Origin: Nocardia amamiensis NBRC 102102
GTDB taxonomy: Bacteria > Actinomycetota > Actinomycetes > Mycobacteriales > Mycobacteriaceae
Direction of reading: 5' to 3'
Length of the DNA: 64,000 nucleotides
NCBI RefSeq assembly: GCF_001612745.1
Contig: NZ_BDBA01000004.1
Location: forward strand, 1-64,000
Under the pieces are notes generated by a model. That model did no database searches. It was not told the DNA's origin and was given only the letters and a program-made list of their open reading frames with translations. Positions 15,569 through 23,682 of the stretch are shown piece by piece (the stretch's first letter is position 1; each line of letters starts with the position of its first letter). Position numbers and translations under genes: made by a program.

Positions 15569-16846
15569 ATGAGCGCACTCCGGAGCACCCTCGACCTGCC
15601 CACTACGGCAATGGATCGGACGCTACGCGGTTTAGGCTCTCCCGAAATTCCGCTGAATATCGGCGCAGTTCTGCATTTCGACGGACAACCGCCCCACCTC
15701 GGTGACATCCAGGACTACATCGCTACCCGGCTGGCTGCTCTGCCGGCGTTGGCTGTATGGATGACCCGGGGAGCCCGGCATTGGACGGTGGCCGACGAGG
15801 TGGACCTGACCAGCCATGTTGTCGAGCACGTTGTGCCCGCCCAGGATAATCTGGAGCAGGTCGTTGTCGAGCTGGCGAAAACTCCGCTGCCGGAGAGCGC
15901 TCCGCACTGGCGGATGTGGTTGCTGCGCGGTTACGCGCCGGATCGATACGCCCTGTTGTATCTGGTGCACCACTGCGTACAAGACGGCGCGGGAATGCTT
16001 CGAACACTGGAGTCGCTGTTCGCACCTGGTGTCCCCGAGAGTGAATCGTCGGCGGCATATCACGGTTTCGCCCAATACCCTCGCACGTCGGCCCGCACGC
16101 GAGTGCAGTGCGCCGCAACGGATCTGCAGAGCCTTCGGAGCCTGGGTGCCTGGGACCTGCCCGAATGTCGGCCCGCACATGAGGTCGGATTCGCGTGGAG
16201 CCGCGTGCCCACCAGCACGCTCACCTCCGTCGCCCGCGCTTTCGGCTGCACCCGCAATGACGTATATGTCGCAGCACTCGCCCACGCGCTCACCCGCTGG
16301 CAGAGCGAGATACGTGGGAGTGCCGACTTGCCCGACATACCGTTACTGGTGGCGGCCAATGTCCGTCGCCCGGACGAGGTCGCCCTGGCGGGCAACAGGA
16401 CAGCCATCCCCTACCTCAGACTGCCGGGAGCGCCGCTGCCCTTCGACCAACGGCTGACCAGCACCATCCGCGCCACTGCACCATTGAAGTCACCAACTGT
16501 CCGGGCAGCGTTGCGCCGCAACTTCGACAGCACGCCCGCATGGCTCATGCGCACAACGTTTTCCGCTATTTCGACTCCGCGACGTACTCCGGCCGCGGTG
16601 TCGAATGTCGTTTTGCGTCATCCCCTCGCGCTGCACGGCGATCCCGTCACCGCGATCGATCCGATTACGACCACCCTCGGAGGCATTCCGCTGAGCGTGC
16701 TCCTCCTTGTCAATGGAGACAGCGCCACCGCATGCTTCAGAACGAACGCCGGATACTCCGGCCTCGATCAAATACACCGCACGTGGGAACAGACCTTGCT
16801 CTCATGGCAGAGCAACGCGGCCACAGCTGAGTCGATCCCAGGCTAG
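15569..16846 (+). CDS. WS/DGAT-type acyltransferase
   Basis: A 425-aa member of the wax ester synthase/diacylglycerol acyltransferase superfamily. The catalytic HHxxxDG motif is intact (HHCVQDG, residues 134-140) and PTTAMDR matches the family N-terminus. A later GNRTAIPYLRLP segment corresponds to the conserved GNR...LP region that opens the C-terminal domain. These enzymes transfer acyl groups from acyl-CoA to alcohols, diacylglycerol or specialised acceptors. It is shorter than mycobacterial Tgs proteins (about 450-470 aa). It follows the atypical P450 in the same direction, so the pair may modify one product. Confidence 0.85.
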   Translation: MSALRSTLDLPTTAMDRTLRGLGSPEIPLNIGAVLHFDGQPPHLGDIQDYIATRLAALPALAVWMTRGARHWTVADEVDLTSHVVEHVVPAQDNLEQVVVELAKTPLPESAPHWRMWLLRGYAPDRYALLYLVHHCVQDGAGMLRTLESLFAPGVPESESSAAYHGFAQYPRTSARTRVQCAATDLQSLRSLGAWDLPECRPAHEVGFAWSRVPTSTLTSVARAFGCTRNDVYVAALAHALTRWQSEIRGSADLPDIPLLVAANVRRPDEVALAGNRTAIPYLRLPGAPLPFDQRLTSTIRATAPLKSPTVRAALRRNFDSTPAWLMRTTFSAISTPRRTPAAVSNVVLRHPLALHGDPVTAIDPITTTLGGIPLSVLLLVNGDSATACFRTNAGYSGLDQIHRTWEQTLLSWQSNAATAESIPG

Positions 16847-17187
16847 GGTCCTGCGCCCATAGGCCAACGGCATGGTTTCCGTGCGAGTTCGAATTGGTAC
16901 TTTGCAGTGCCCTTGCTCAGGACTGCCATTGTGCCCATCGCGCAGGTGGTGAGGCTGGTTTCAGCGCACCCGGCCGCGGTTCCATCGGCCACAGATCACA
17001 CGGTACTGTCGGTACCATGACCAGCGACGATGCGTCTAGTCTCAGAGCGCACACTGGTAACTCATCGGGTACGCCCAGAACCTGAGCGGCATCCAACGCA
17101 GGACCTGAACGCAAATCTCGCCTCACCCGGCTGGTACGGCCTGAAGACACGGAGAGGCGGGACAGCGCCTGGGATAACGTCGAAGGC
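16847..17187. other. Intergenic region of about 340 bp
   Basis: No supported gene. A 22-codon ORF beginning MTSDDASSLRAH starts at ATG 17017, just after a GGTACTGTCGGTACC near-palindrome (17001-17015 region). This may be the promoter and beginning of a lost gene. Confidence 0.3.
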
Positions 17188-18027
17188 ATGCGGCTTCACG
17201 TGGGGTGTGCGATGTGGACGCACGCGGCATGGCAGGAACGGCAGCTCCCTCCGGGGGAGCGGCTGCGCTGGTACGCCACGTGGTGCAACGCGGTGGAGGG
17301 CAACACGACGTTCTACGCCACCCCGTCGCGGCGCACCGTGGAATCGTGGGCGAGCCAGTGCGATTCGGAGTTCCGGTTCGTGCTCAAGCTGCCCCGACCG
17401 ATCACGCACGAGCGCAGGCTGTCCGGCGTCGAGGAGGAGCTGCGGTCGTTCCTCGCCGCGATGGCGCCGCTCGGGGAACGCGTGCACGCGCTATGGGTGC
17501 AGCTGCCCGGCTCGTTCGGTCCGACCGATCTCGGCGCGCTCGCCGGATTCCTGCGCCTGCTGCCGCGCGCCTACCGCCCCGCCGTCGAAGTCCGTCATCC
17601 CGCGTTCTTCGGCGACGAGCAGGCCGCGCGCAGACTCGAGTATGTGCTGTCGCGCGTCGACGCCGAATGGATACCGTTCGACACCACAGTGCTTTTCGAC
17701 GGTCCGGCCGCCAGCGCGGCCGAGCAGGAGGCGGCGGCGAAGAAGCCGCGGGTGCGACGTCGGATGCGCGCGTTGACGGCAAACCCGATCGTGCGTTATC
17801 ACGGCCGCGACGACGTCGAGCGGACGGTCGCGGGCTGGCAACCGTGGGTGGCCACGGTCGCCGCATGGCTGCGCGAAGGCAGGTCGCCGACGGTGTTCCT
17901 GCACACCCCGGACAACGCGGGCGCGCTGGAGCTGGCTCGCCGTTTCCATGACGAGGTCCGTGCGCGCCTGCCGGAGCTGGACCCGCTGCCCGAGCCCGTG
18001 CCCGCCGAGCCGATGACGCTGTTCTGA
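17188..18027 (+). CDS. DUF72 family protein (YecE-like)
   Basis: A 279-aa DUF72 protein with a predicted TIM-barrel fold. The family landmarks are the opening VGCAMWTHAAW, EGNTTFYATPS, FRFVLKLPRPITHERRL, a central AVEVRHPAFF and the C-terminal FLHTPDNAGALELARRF. DUF72 proteins are widespread and their reaction is unsettled. The gene stands alone, convergent with the esterase gene and separated from it by a decayed YceI fragment. The start codon is immediately followed by family sequence. Confidence 0.88.
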   Translation: MRLHVGCAMWTHAAWQERQLPPGERLRWYATWCNAVEGNTTFYATPSRRTVESWASQCDSEFRFVLKLPRPITHERRLSGVEEELRSFLAAMAPLGERVHALWVQLPGSFGPTDLGALAGFLRLLPRAYRPAVEVRHPAFFGDEQAARRLEYVLSRVDAEWIPFDTTVLFDGPAASAAEQEAAAKKPRVRRRMRALTANPIVRYHGRDDVERTVAGWQPWVATVAAWLREGRSPTVFLHTPDNAGALELARRFHDEVRARLPELDPLPEPVPAEPMTLF

Positions 18028-18069
18028 CCGAGAAGGACGCTCCCGCACGGAACGTCTTTGCCGTTCGGG

Positions 18070-18264
18070 ACCGCAGGCCGACTTCGATCGTGAGCGTGAT
18101 CTTGTCGCCGATCACCGCGCCGCCGCCGGGCAGCGGCATGTCGATGGTGATGCCGAAATCGCGGCGATGGATCACGGTCTTGGCTTCGAAGCCGGCGACC
18201 GGCCCTGGCCCGCGCCGGGATGCACGCCGAGGAACTCGACGGCGAGCGATACCGGCTCGGTGAC
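18070..18264 (-). pseudogene. YceI-family C-terminal fragment with frameshift
   Basis: On the minus strand, 18264 to about 18202 reads VTEPVSLAVEFLGVHPGAGQG; after a one-base shift, 18200 to 18070 reads GFEAKTVIHRRDFGITIDM and on through PLPGGGAVIGDKITLTIEV. Together these match the second half of YceI-like lipid-binding proteins (the TKPV.LDVEF...GF.A.T.I.R.DFG pattern). A missing base in a GGCCGG run near 18203 breaks the frame, the N-terminal half is absent, and the normal stop is lost. A relic between two convergent genes. Confidence 0.7.
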
Positions 18265-18290
18265 GCTCCCAGGCGGCGGTGTGGCGTCGG

Positions 18291-19517
18291 TCAGGCCAGA
18301 TTTTCCTCCAGCCAGGTGCGGGTGAGAAGGCGGGTCACCTGGGCGCCGGTGTCGAGTTCGGTGCTGCCGAAGGCGTGGTCGAGGAAGGGGAGTTCGACGT
18401 AGCGGTGGGGGATGGCCGCGGCGTCGAGCGCGGCGGCGTAGGCCGCGGTGTGCGCGGCGAGCACGAGGTGGTCGTTCGCGCCCTGGACCAACAGTGTCGG
18501 CGGGGACTTGCCGGTGATGTGCGGCGCGGAGTCGGTCGCGGTGTAGCGATCGGGATACTGCTCGGGCGTTCCGCCGAGATACTTCCGGGCCGCGCCGGAC
18601 CCGACCGCGGTCTCGGTGCCGGAGGCGGTGAGGTCGACCACGGGATACAGCGCGATCACCGCGCCCACCCGGGGCAGGTCGGCGGCGTTGCCGCAGCTGG
18701 GCCGCAGGACACCGGCGTTGATCTTGTTCGCAACGTTGATCGCGAGATTGCCGCCCGCCGAGCCGCCGAACGCGGCGACACGGCCCATGTCCCAGTTGTA
18801 CTGCCGCGCGTGTGCCGCGGCCCAGGTCAGTGCGCAGGCGACGTCGGCGTCCGCGGTGTCCCAGCGGTGCGCGGCGTCGTCGGAGAGGCGGTAGTCCACA
18901 TCGAGGACGGCGTAGCCGTTGTCGGCCAGCCATGTGGTGTAGGCGTTGGTGCCGCGGCCGCCGCTGACGAACGCGCCGCCGTGAATGCTGAGCACCAGCG
19001 GCGCTGGTGCGGATCCGGCTGCGGGCAGGTACAGATCCGCCTGGATCGGCTGCCCGTCGACGGTCGCGTACGTGACGGTTTCGTCGGGCGCGTCGCCGAC
19101 GGTGCTGAACGGAACGGCCGGGGCGAACGGTATCCACTCGCCCGCGGCGTCTCGCGCCGCGAACACCAGCGCCGCGCTCGTCGTGACGGAAAGTGCCAGA
19201 CCCACGGCGGCCACCCCGGTCACCGTCCCCGCGACGCGCCGCCGGCCCGCCGCACTCCGGCGCAGCACTACCAGCGCGAGTCCGGCCGTCACCACCGCCA
19301 GCACCACGTTCCATGAGCCCATCGCGTCGCGCACCGCGCCGAGCAAGAGCAGGGCGGATTGGCTGATCGCGTTGCGCAGCAACGGCATGACCCACGAGAC
19401 CGGCACGACGGCGATCAGCTGGCTGAGTGCGACGTACCCGGTCAGCGCCGCCGCGAGCGTCAGCAAACCGAGCCGGGCCAGGCGCCGCGGCGGCTTCGGC
19501 GTTCCGGGTGCGGTCAT
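18291..19517 (-). CDS. Membrane-anchored alpha/beta hydrolase (HSL/esterase type)
   Basis: A 408-aa protein. Residues ~15-125 carry four predicted membrane helices and the rest is an alpha/beta hydrolase domain. The oxyanion motif HGGAF (about residue 175), nucleophile elbow GGSAGG (about 250), an acidic residue in GANDH and the catalytic His in LDHAFGS complete a lipase/esterase triad. The domain probably faces outside the membrane. The ATG at 19517 has GCGAGGAG six bases upstream and is preferred to two earlier in-frame starts. Likely acts on short-chain or glycerolipid esters; the physiological substrate is unknown. Confidence 0.88.
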   Translation of the reverse strand: MTAPGTPKPPRRLARLGLLTLAAALTGYVALSQLIAVVPVSWVMPLLRNAISQSALLLLGAVRDAMGSWNVVLAVVTAGLALVVLRRSAAGRRRVAGTVTGVAAVGLALSVTTSAALVFAARDAAGEWIPFAPAVPFSTVGDAPDETVTYATVDGQPIQADLYLPAAGSAPAPLVLSIHGGAFVSGGRGTNAYTTWLADNGYAVLDVDYRLSDDAAHRWDTADADVACALTWAAAHARQYNWDMGRVAAFGGSAGGNLAINVANKINAGVLRPSCGNAADLPRVGAVIALYPVVDLTASGTETAVGSGAARKYLGGTPEQYPDRYTATDSAPHITGKSPPTLLVQGANDHLVLAAHTAAYAAALDAAAIPHRYVELPFLDHAFGSTELDTGAQVTRLLTRTWLEENLA

Positions 19518-19728
19518 GTCCGCTCCTCGCTCGTCGGTCATTCGGGCTCTCCGCTTCGGCGTCGGTTCGTGCGACTCCAACATAGGTCGACCGCTATGCG
19601 AGCCCCTTCCCGCTGGCGACGCGTGCGTAAGTACTCGGGTAGCCGACTACGCACGACTTTCGGCAGCGGGTCCGCAGAATCGGTCGCCAAAAGTGACTTC
19701 GGACACAGTGGTTTTGGAAGGTGTTTGG

Positions 19729-20277
19729 ATGGCTGGATATAGTGATTGGTTGACACCCGCTCCGAATCCGGAGCCGCCGTTGGACAGTCGCCGCCGGGCC
19801 GAGCGCGACCGGACGGCGAGCGATCCAGCGGCAGCGCGCGCACTACCGTGCCGACCTCGGACGCACCTCGCCGCCTCCGGGCGGCCGGGCGCGGGCGTGC
19901 GCGGCGCGCTGCACCGGAGTCATCCGCAGGGAACTCAGCGCGACGACGCAACACTCGCCGCGGCGCGGCGTTTCGCCGATTCAGCGGTGCGGATCGTGCT
20001 GGAGGTGCTGGACCGCAGGAGACCGGTCGCGCAGCTCGCCGTGGTCGCCGACGCCACGGTCATCGCCGCGACGCGCACCCTGATCGCGGCGGACCTGGTG
20101 CCGGGCCGTGCCCTCGGTGTCGCGGTGCCGATGCGCGTGAGCGTGGCGCTCGTCGATGCCAAGACCGGCGAGGTCTACGCCGCTTACGCCCGCGGTGCCA
20201 GGCATTTCGCGCTGGCGGCGCGCATCGTACGCACCCGGTCGGCTGGCTGGCGGCTGACCGCCTTGCGCATCCGGTGA
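19729..20277 (+). CDS. Conserved mycobacterial-type hypothetical protein (Rv-like, DUF6459-like)
   Basis: A 182-aa protein with a disordered Arg/Pro-rich N-terminus (about 1-80) and a compact C-terminal domain starting near AARRFADSAVRIVLEVLDRRRPVAQL and ending RVSVALVDAKTGEVYAAYARGARHFALAARI...WRLTALRI. This pattern is shared by a family of uncharacterised proteins in Mycobacteriales, to my recollection named DUF6459; the name should be treated as tentative. GGAAGG seven bases before the ATG supports the start. Just upstream, CGTGCGTA and TACGCACG (19618-19652 region) form an 8-bp inverted repeat. Confidence 0.75.
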   Translation: MAGYSDWLTPAPNPEPPLDSRRRAERDRTASDPAAARALPCRPRTHLAASGRPGAGVRGALHRSHPQGTQRDDATLAAARRFADSAVRIVLEVLDRRRPVAQLAVVADATVIAATRTLIAADLVPGRALGVAVPMRVSVALVDAKTGEVYAAYARGARHFALAARIVRTRSAGWRLTALRIR

Positions 20278-20340
20278 CAGACGGCGCGCATGTGGCGGTG
20301 CCCGGTCAGCGCCGTCACGCGCAGGTCGAGCTGCTGGACG

Positions 20341-20409
20341 ATCAGTTCTGGGCCGCTGGCCGGGGTGCCGGTCGCGGGCATCCTCGGCGACCAGCAGGCC
20401 GCCACCGGC
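20341..20409 (+). pseudogene. Glycerol-kinase-like vestige
   Basis: In one + frame, 20341-20409 reads ISSGPLAGVPVAGILGDQQA followed by ATG. The VPxxGxLGDQQAA block is the signature of FGGY glycerol kinases (compare [13 protein letters not shown] in the glpK at 8674-10194). Homology stops on both sides, so only about 23 codons remain. Confidence 0.45.
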
Positions 20410-20581
20410 TCGGTGACGCGCCGGAGCGCCGGTGGTGGATAGAACCCGTCGATCTGCCCTACCTTCAAGGTCAAGTAGCCCGCTACCTAGGTCCGTACTT
20501 CGCCCGGTGTGATGGCGGAGCAGTGACCCGCCTGTGGAACCGAGCGCCGGAGCGTCGCGGTATCGGCCCACGGTGGCGCAC

Positions 20582-20633
20582 CTGTCACATGCCCACGCGG
20601 CGGCCTACACACCGTGGTCTCAGTGTGTGACAG
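20582..20633. terminator. Terminator-like inverted repeat downstream of the cutinase-type gene
   Basis: CTGTCACA (20582-20589) and TGTGACAG (20626-20633) are perfect complements and the intervening bases contain an ACAC/GTGT pair. It lies 23 bp past the stop of the minus-strand esterase gene. Confidence 0.4.
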
Positions 20634-20655
20634 GCGTCGTCGACTGCCCGCTGCT

Positions 20656-21564
20656 TCAGGCCTGCGAGCTCAGCCAGTCGCGCATCCAAGACAGCGCGGT
20701 CGCGCCCCCGCCGACTGGGTAGCTGCCGTAGGCGGTGTGGGCCTCGGAGCGGTAGAACTCCTCGAGCAGTCGCGCGCGTTCCTGGTTGGCCGATTCCGAC
20801 AGCTGGCTCTGCAGCAGCGTGATCCCGCCGCTGGACATGAGATCGCCGATGATGGCGTTCATCTCGAGTTGGTAGCGCCAGAGGTAGGCGGGGTCCGGAT
20901 GCGAGGTCTGGGCCAGGAAGCCCGCGAAGCGGGTCACGAAGTCGTCCGCGGCCGTGGCGCAGTAGAGGTCGCCGACCGCGCAGATGGTGCGGGTCTGCGG
21001 GGTGACGAAACCGAACCCGCCGATCCGCGGACCCCCCGCGCCCGCACCGCCGACCGCAGGCCCGACCAGCGCGTCGGTGGGGGAGCGGCGCGGATCGGAG
21101 ATGAGTCCGACCGCCGCGATCCGGTGCGGCGGCACGACGCCCAGGCCGGTGCCGATCTCCGCGGCGAGATCCCCCGCGGCGTCGGCTCCTTGGCTGTAGC
21201 CGAGAAGCGCGATCTTCGTCGCACCGCACTCCCTGGCCATCGCCGCGATCATGCCGCGCGCGTTGTCCACGGCCTCACGCTTGGAGGCGCCGTAGACCTC
21301 GCTCTCCCACGGGAACGCCGTAGCGGAGTAGCTGACGTAGTCCACCCGCGCCGAGCTGGGCAGTCCGGCAGTGACCCCCGCGAGCATTCCAGGTCCGGGC
21401 GGGTCGCCGTCCGGCCGATCGCTGGTCTCCCATGTTCCCGGGATCGCCACTACGTACAAGCTCGGGCACTCCGGTTCGGCGACGGCCGGCCCGCTGCCGG
21501 GGCCGGCGTACATCAGCGTCATCGCCGCGATACCGATGGCCGCAGAGATCAACTTCGATCGCAT
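20656..21564 (-). CDS. Secreted cutinase-family esterase
   Basis: A 302-aa cutinase-like serine esterase of the mycobacterial Culp type. An N-terminal signal peptide (MRSKLISAAIGIAAMTLMYA, cleavage near AVAEPECP) is followed by the cutinase core: PGTWETSD, the nucleophile motif GYSQG (about residue 120), and paired cysteines in ICAVGDLYC. AGGAGC six bases before the ATG fixes the start; longer frames upstream are basic and not secretory. Such enzymes hydrolyse medium- to long-chain esters at the cell envelope. A CRP-like site lies about 170 bp upstream. Confidence 0.9.
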   Translation of the reverse strand: MRSKLISAAIGIAAMTLMYAGPGSGPAVAEPECPSLYVVAIPGTWETSDRPDGDPPGPGMLAGVTAGLPSSARVDYVSYSATAFPWESEVYGASKREAVDNARGMIAAMARECGATKIALLGYSQGADAAGDLAAEIGTGLGVVPPHRIAAVGLISDPRRSPTDALVGPAVGGAGAGGPRIGGFGFVTPQTRTICAVGDLYCATAADDFVTRFAGFLAQTSHPDPAYLWRYQLEMNAIIGDLMSSGGITLLQSQLSESANQERARLLEEFYRSEAHTAYGSYPVGGGATALSWMRDWLSSQA

Positions 21565-21736
21565 GCGCTCGCTCCTGGTAGTCCACGCGCCGCAGGCGCT
21601 CCCCGGCAGGAATCGGCCTCCGCCGGTGCCGCGCGGTGGTCGGACCCGGCCCCGTCGAAGGCAGCAATGAGACTCGATGGTCTCAAAGTGCAGCCAGGAT
21701 AGCGAGACTGTGTCAGACAGCACAATCGACCAACTA

Positions 21737-21752
21737 AGTGACGCGTGTCACA
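21737..21752. promoter_or_regulatory. CRP-type binding site candidate
   Basis: AGTGACGCGTGTCACA contains GTGA-N6-TCACA, a nearly perfect actinobacterial CRP half-site pair, between the cutinase and TetR genes. It is the second such site in the window (the other is at 2792). Confidence 0.5.
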
Positions 21753-21784
21753 GTCCATTTGCCTCCGTTTGCGTCGGATGATTG

Positions 21785-22384
21785 CTATGGGCTGTGACCG
21801 AGCAGGATGGCAATGGCCTCCGCCCATCGGTCGATAGTTGCCGCGGCGGCGCGCTCCGTCGAGCGCAGTGGCCGGGACATCGCGGTGCCGCGCAATATCG
21901 CGACCGTGAGATCCCGGACGGCCGGATAGCGCGGATGCGCGACGCAGTCGGGACCGAACAGCGCGTCGACCACGCGATGGAGATCCCGCCCGGCCTGCCG
22001 TTCGGCCGCGCGCAACGCCTCGGCAAGCGACGGATCGGTGCGCGCGGCCGCCCATAATTCGAACTCCGCTTGTGCCGCGGGCCGGGCCATCGACTCGTAC
22101 AACGCGGTCAGGGCGCGCAGTACCGGGTCGGAGCCCTCGCCGAGCCGATCGGCGACCTCCCGGACGGCCGCTTCGTTGCGTGCGACCAAATGACCGACCA
22201 GCCCCGAAATCAAGGCGTCGATGGTGGGGAAGTGGTGAAGTAGCGCCCCGCGGCTGACACCCGCCGCTCGCTGCACCGACAGGGTGGACAGCGCCGAGTA
22301 TCCCCGCTCTGCCAGGAGATCCGCGGCGGCGTCGAGAATGCGGACGCGAGTCGCCCGCTTCTGCTCCTCACGCCGTCCGGCCAT
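21785..22384 (-). CDS. TetR-family regulator
   Basis: A 199-aa TetR repressor. The N-terminal helix-turn-helix runs from RVRILDAAADLLAERGYSAL through VSRGALLHHFPTIDALI; the C-terminal ligand domain is variable. The ATG at 22384 has GGAAGGGAG four bases upstream. It is divergent from the enoyl-CoA-hydratase-like gene, and an 18-bp perfect palindrome lies between the two start codons. By position it probably represses both itself and that gene, with an acyl-CoA-like or related ligand as a plausible inducer (inference). Confidence 0.9.
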   Translation of the reverse strand: MAGRREEQKRATRVRILDAAADLLAERGYSALSTLSVQRAAGVSRGALLHHFPTIDALISGLVGHLVARNEAAVREVADRLGEGSDPVLRALTALYESMARPAAQAEFELWAAARTDPSLAEALRAAERQAGRDLHRVVDALFGPDCVAHPRYPAVRDLTVAILRGTAMSRPLRSTERAAAATIDRWAEAIAILLGHSP

Positions 22385-22414
22385 CGGGCTCCCTTCCTCG
22401 CCGAGGACGATTTC

Positions 22415-22432
22415 ACAGTCAGTATTGACTGT
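22415..22432. promoter_or_regulatory. TetR operator, perfect 18-bp palindrome
   Basis: ACAGTCAGTATTGACTGT has perfect 7-bp arms around GTAT. It lies 31 bp upstream of the TetR start and 61 bp upstream of the crotonase start. Confidence 0.7.
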
Positions 22433-22492
22433 CAAATGCTCCGTGCGCCAGACTGCGGATACCCGCTTCCGGCCGACGCCGAAAGGAAAACG

Positions 22493-23506
22493 ATGACCGA
22501 CAGTGGACTTCAGGACGACGCGGCCGCGTGGTACCGCAACTGGGCCGAGACCCCGGACTCGCCGTGGGCGGGCCGCCCCGAACCGGACGACGCGGCCGAG
22601 TACCGCACGCTGACCTACGAACGAGACGGCCGGATAGCGCGTATCACCTTCAACCGGCCGGAAAAAGGCAACGCGATCACGCCGGACACCCCGCACGACT
22701 TGGCGCGTGCGGTCGAGCGCGCCGATCTGGACCCACGGGTGCATGTGATCCTGCTGTCCGGGCGCGGCAAGGGGTTCTGCGGCGGGTACGACCTGAGCAT
22801 GTTCGCCGAGCAGAGTTTCGCGGTGACCGGCGGACCAGACGACGTGGCGGGAACGGTCGTCGATCCGGTGGTGCAGGGCCGCAATCACGACCCGGCGCAG
22901 AACTGGGACCCGATGATCGACTACGCGATGATGAGCCGGTTCAACCGTGGGTTCGCCAGCCTGATGCAGGCGAACAAGCCGACCGTGGCCAAGTTGCACG
23001 GTTTCGCCGTGGCGGGCGGCAGCGACATCGCCCTGTTCGCCGACCAGATCATCTGCGCCGACGACACCAAGATCGGTTATCCGCCCACCCGCGTGTGGGG
23101 CGTCCCGGCCGCGGGTATGTGGGCGCATCGTCTCGGTGACCAGCGCGCCAAGCGCCTGCTGTTCACCGGTGACTGCCTCACCGGCAAACAGGCCGTCGAA
23201 TGGGGCCTCGCGGTCGAATCCTGGCCCGCCGACGAACTCGATGCGCGCACCGAAGAATTCGTCGCCCGGATCGCGCGCATGCCGGTCAACCAGCTCATGA
23301 TGGCCAAGCTGGCGCTCAACTCGGCGCTGTATGCGCAGGGCGTCGCCAACTCCGGCATGGTCAGCACCGTCTTCGACGGCATCGCCCGGCACACCAGGGA
23401 GGGTTATGCCTTCCAGAACCGTGCTGTCTCAGTGGGTTTCCGCGAGGCAGTCCGTGAGCGCGACGAGCCGTTCGGCGATCACAAACGCGAGCGGTCCGAC
23501 CGCTAG
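22493..23506 (+). CDS. Enoyl-CoA hydratase/isomerase family protein
   Basis: A 337-aa crotonase-superfamily enzyme, longer than the usual ~260 aa because of an N-terminal extension (1-40) and an insertion of about 45 residues after the first oxyanion segment. ITFNRPEKGNAI, GRGKGFCGGYDLSMF (first oxyanion loop) and HGFAVAGGSDIALFADQIICADDTKIGYP (second loop and helix) are clear. The usual glutamate positions are not obvious, so hydratase, isomerase or hydrolase activity cannot be fixed. The ATG at 22493 follows GAAAGGAAAACG. Divergent from TetR with a shared palindrome; probably handles a CoA-thioester in a degradation pathway. Confidence 0.88.
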   Translation: MTDSGLQDDAAAWYRNWAETPDSPWAGRPEPDDAAEYRTLTYERDGRIARITFNRPEKGNAITPDTPHDLARAVERADLDPRVHVILLSGRGKGFCGGYDLSMFAEQSFAVTGGPDDVAGTVVDPVVQGRNHDPAQNWDPMIDYAMMSRFNRGFASLMQANKPTVAKLHGFAVAGGSDIALFADQIICADDTKIGYPPTRVWGVPAAGMWAHRLGDQRAKRLLFTGDCLTGKQAVEWGLAVESWPADELDARTEEFVARIARMPVNQLMMAKLALNSALYAQGVANSGMVSTVFDGIARHTREGYAFQNRAVSVGFREAVRERDEPFGDHKRERSDR

Positions 23507-23682
23507 ATCGCCCGGGCGGGCCGACGCGCAACCGAGACCTGCACGTAGTTCTCGTCGGCGTCCACGTCAGGGTCCACATTCCGCGCTGCTCGTGATCATG
23601 GCTGCCCACCGGTGTACGTCTCGGAGTGCCGAGGGGGCTTGGTCGCCACGGTATCTCCGCGTCTCCGCGCGGCGACCTCGAG

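Larger units (their letters stand above)
20278..20655. other. Intergenic region with a vestigial kinase fragment and a dyad
   Basis: No intact gene. The 378 bp contain a glycerol-kinase-like vestige (20341-20409) and a terminator-like dyad (20582-20633). Other frames are not protein-like. Confidence 0.45.
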
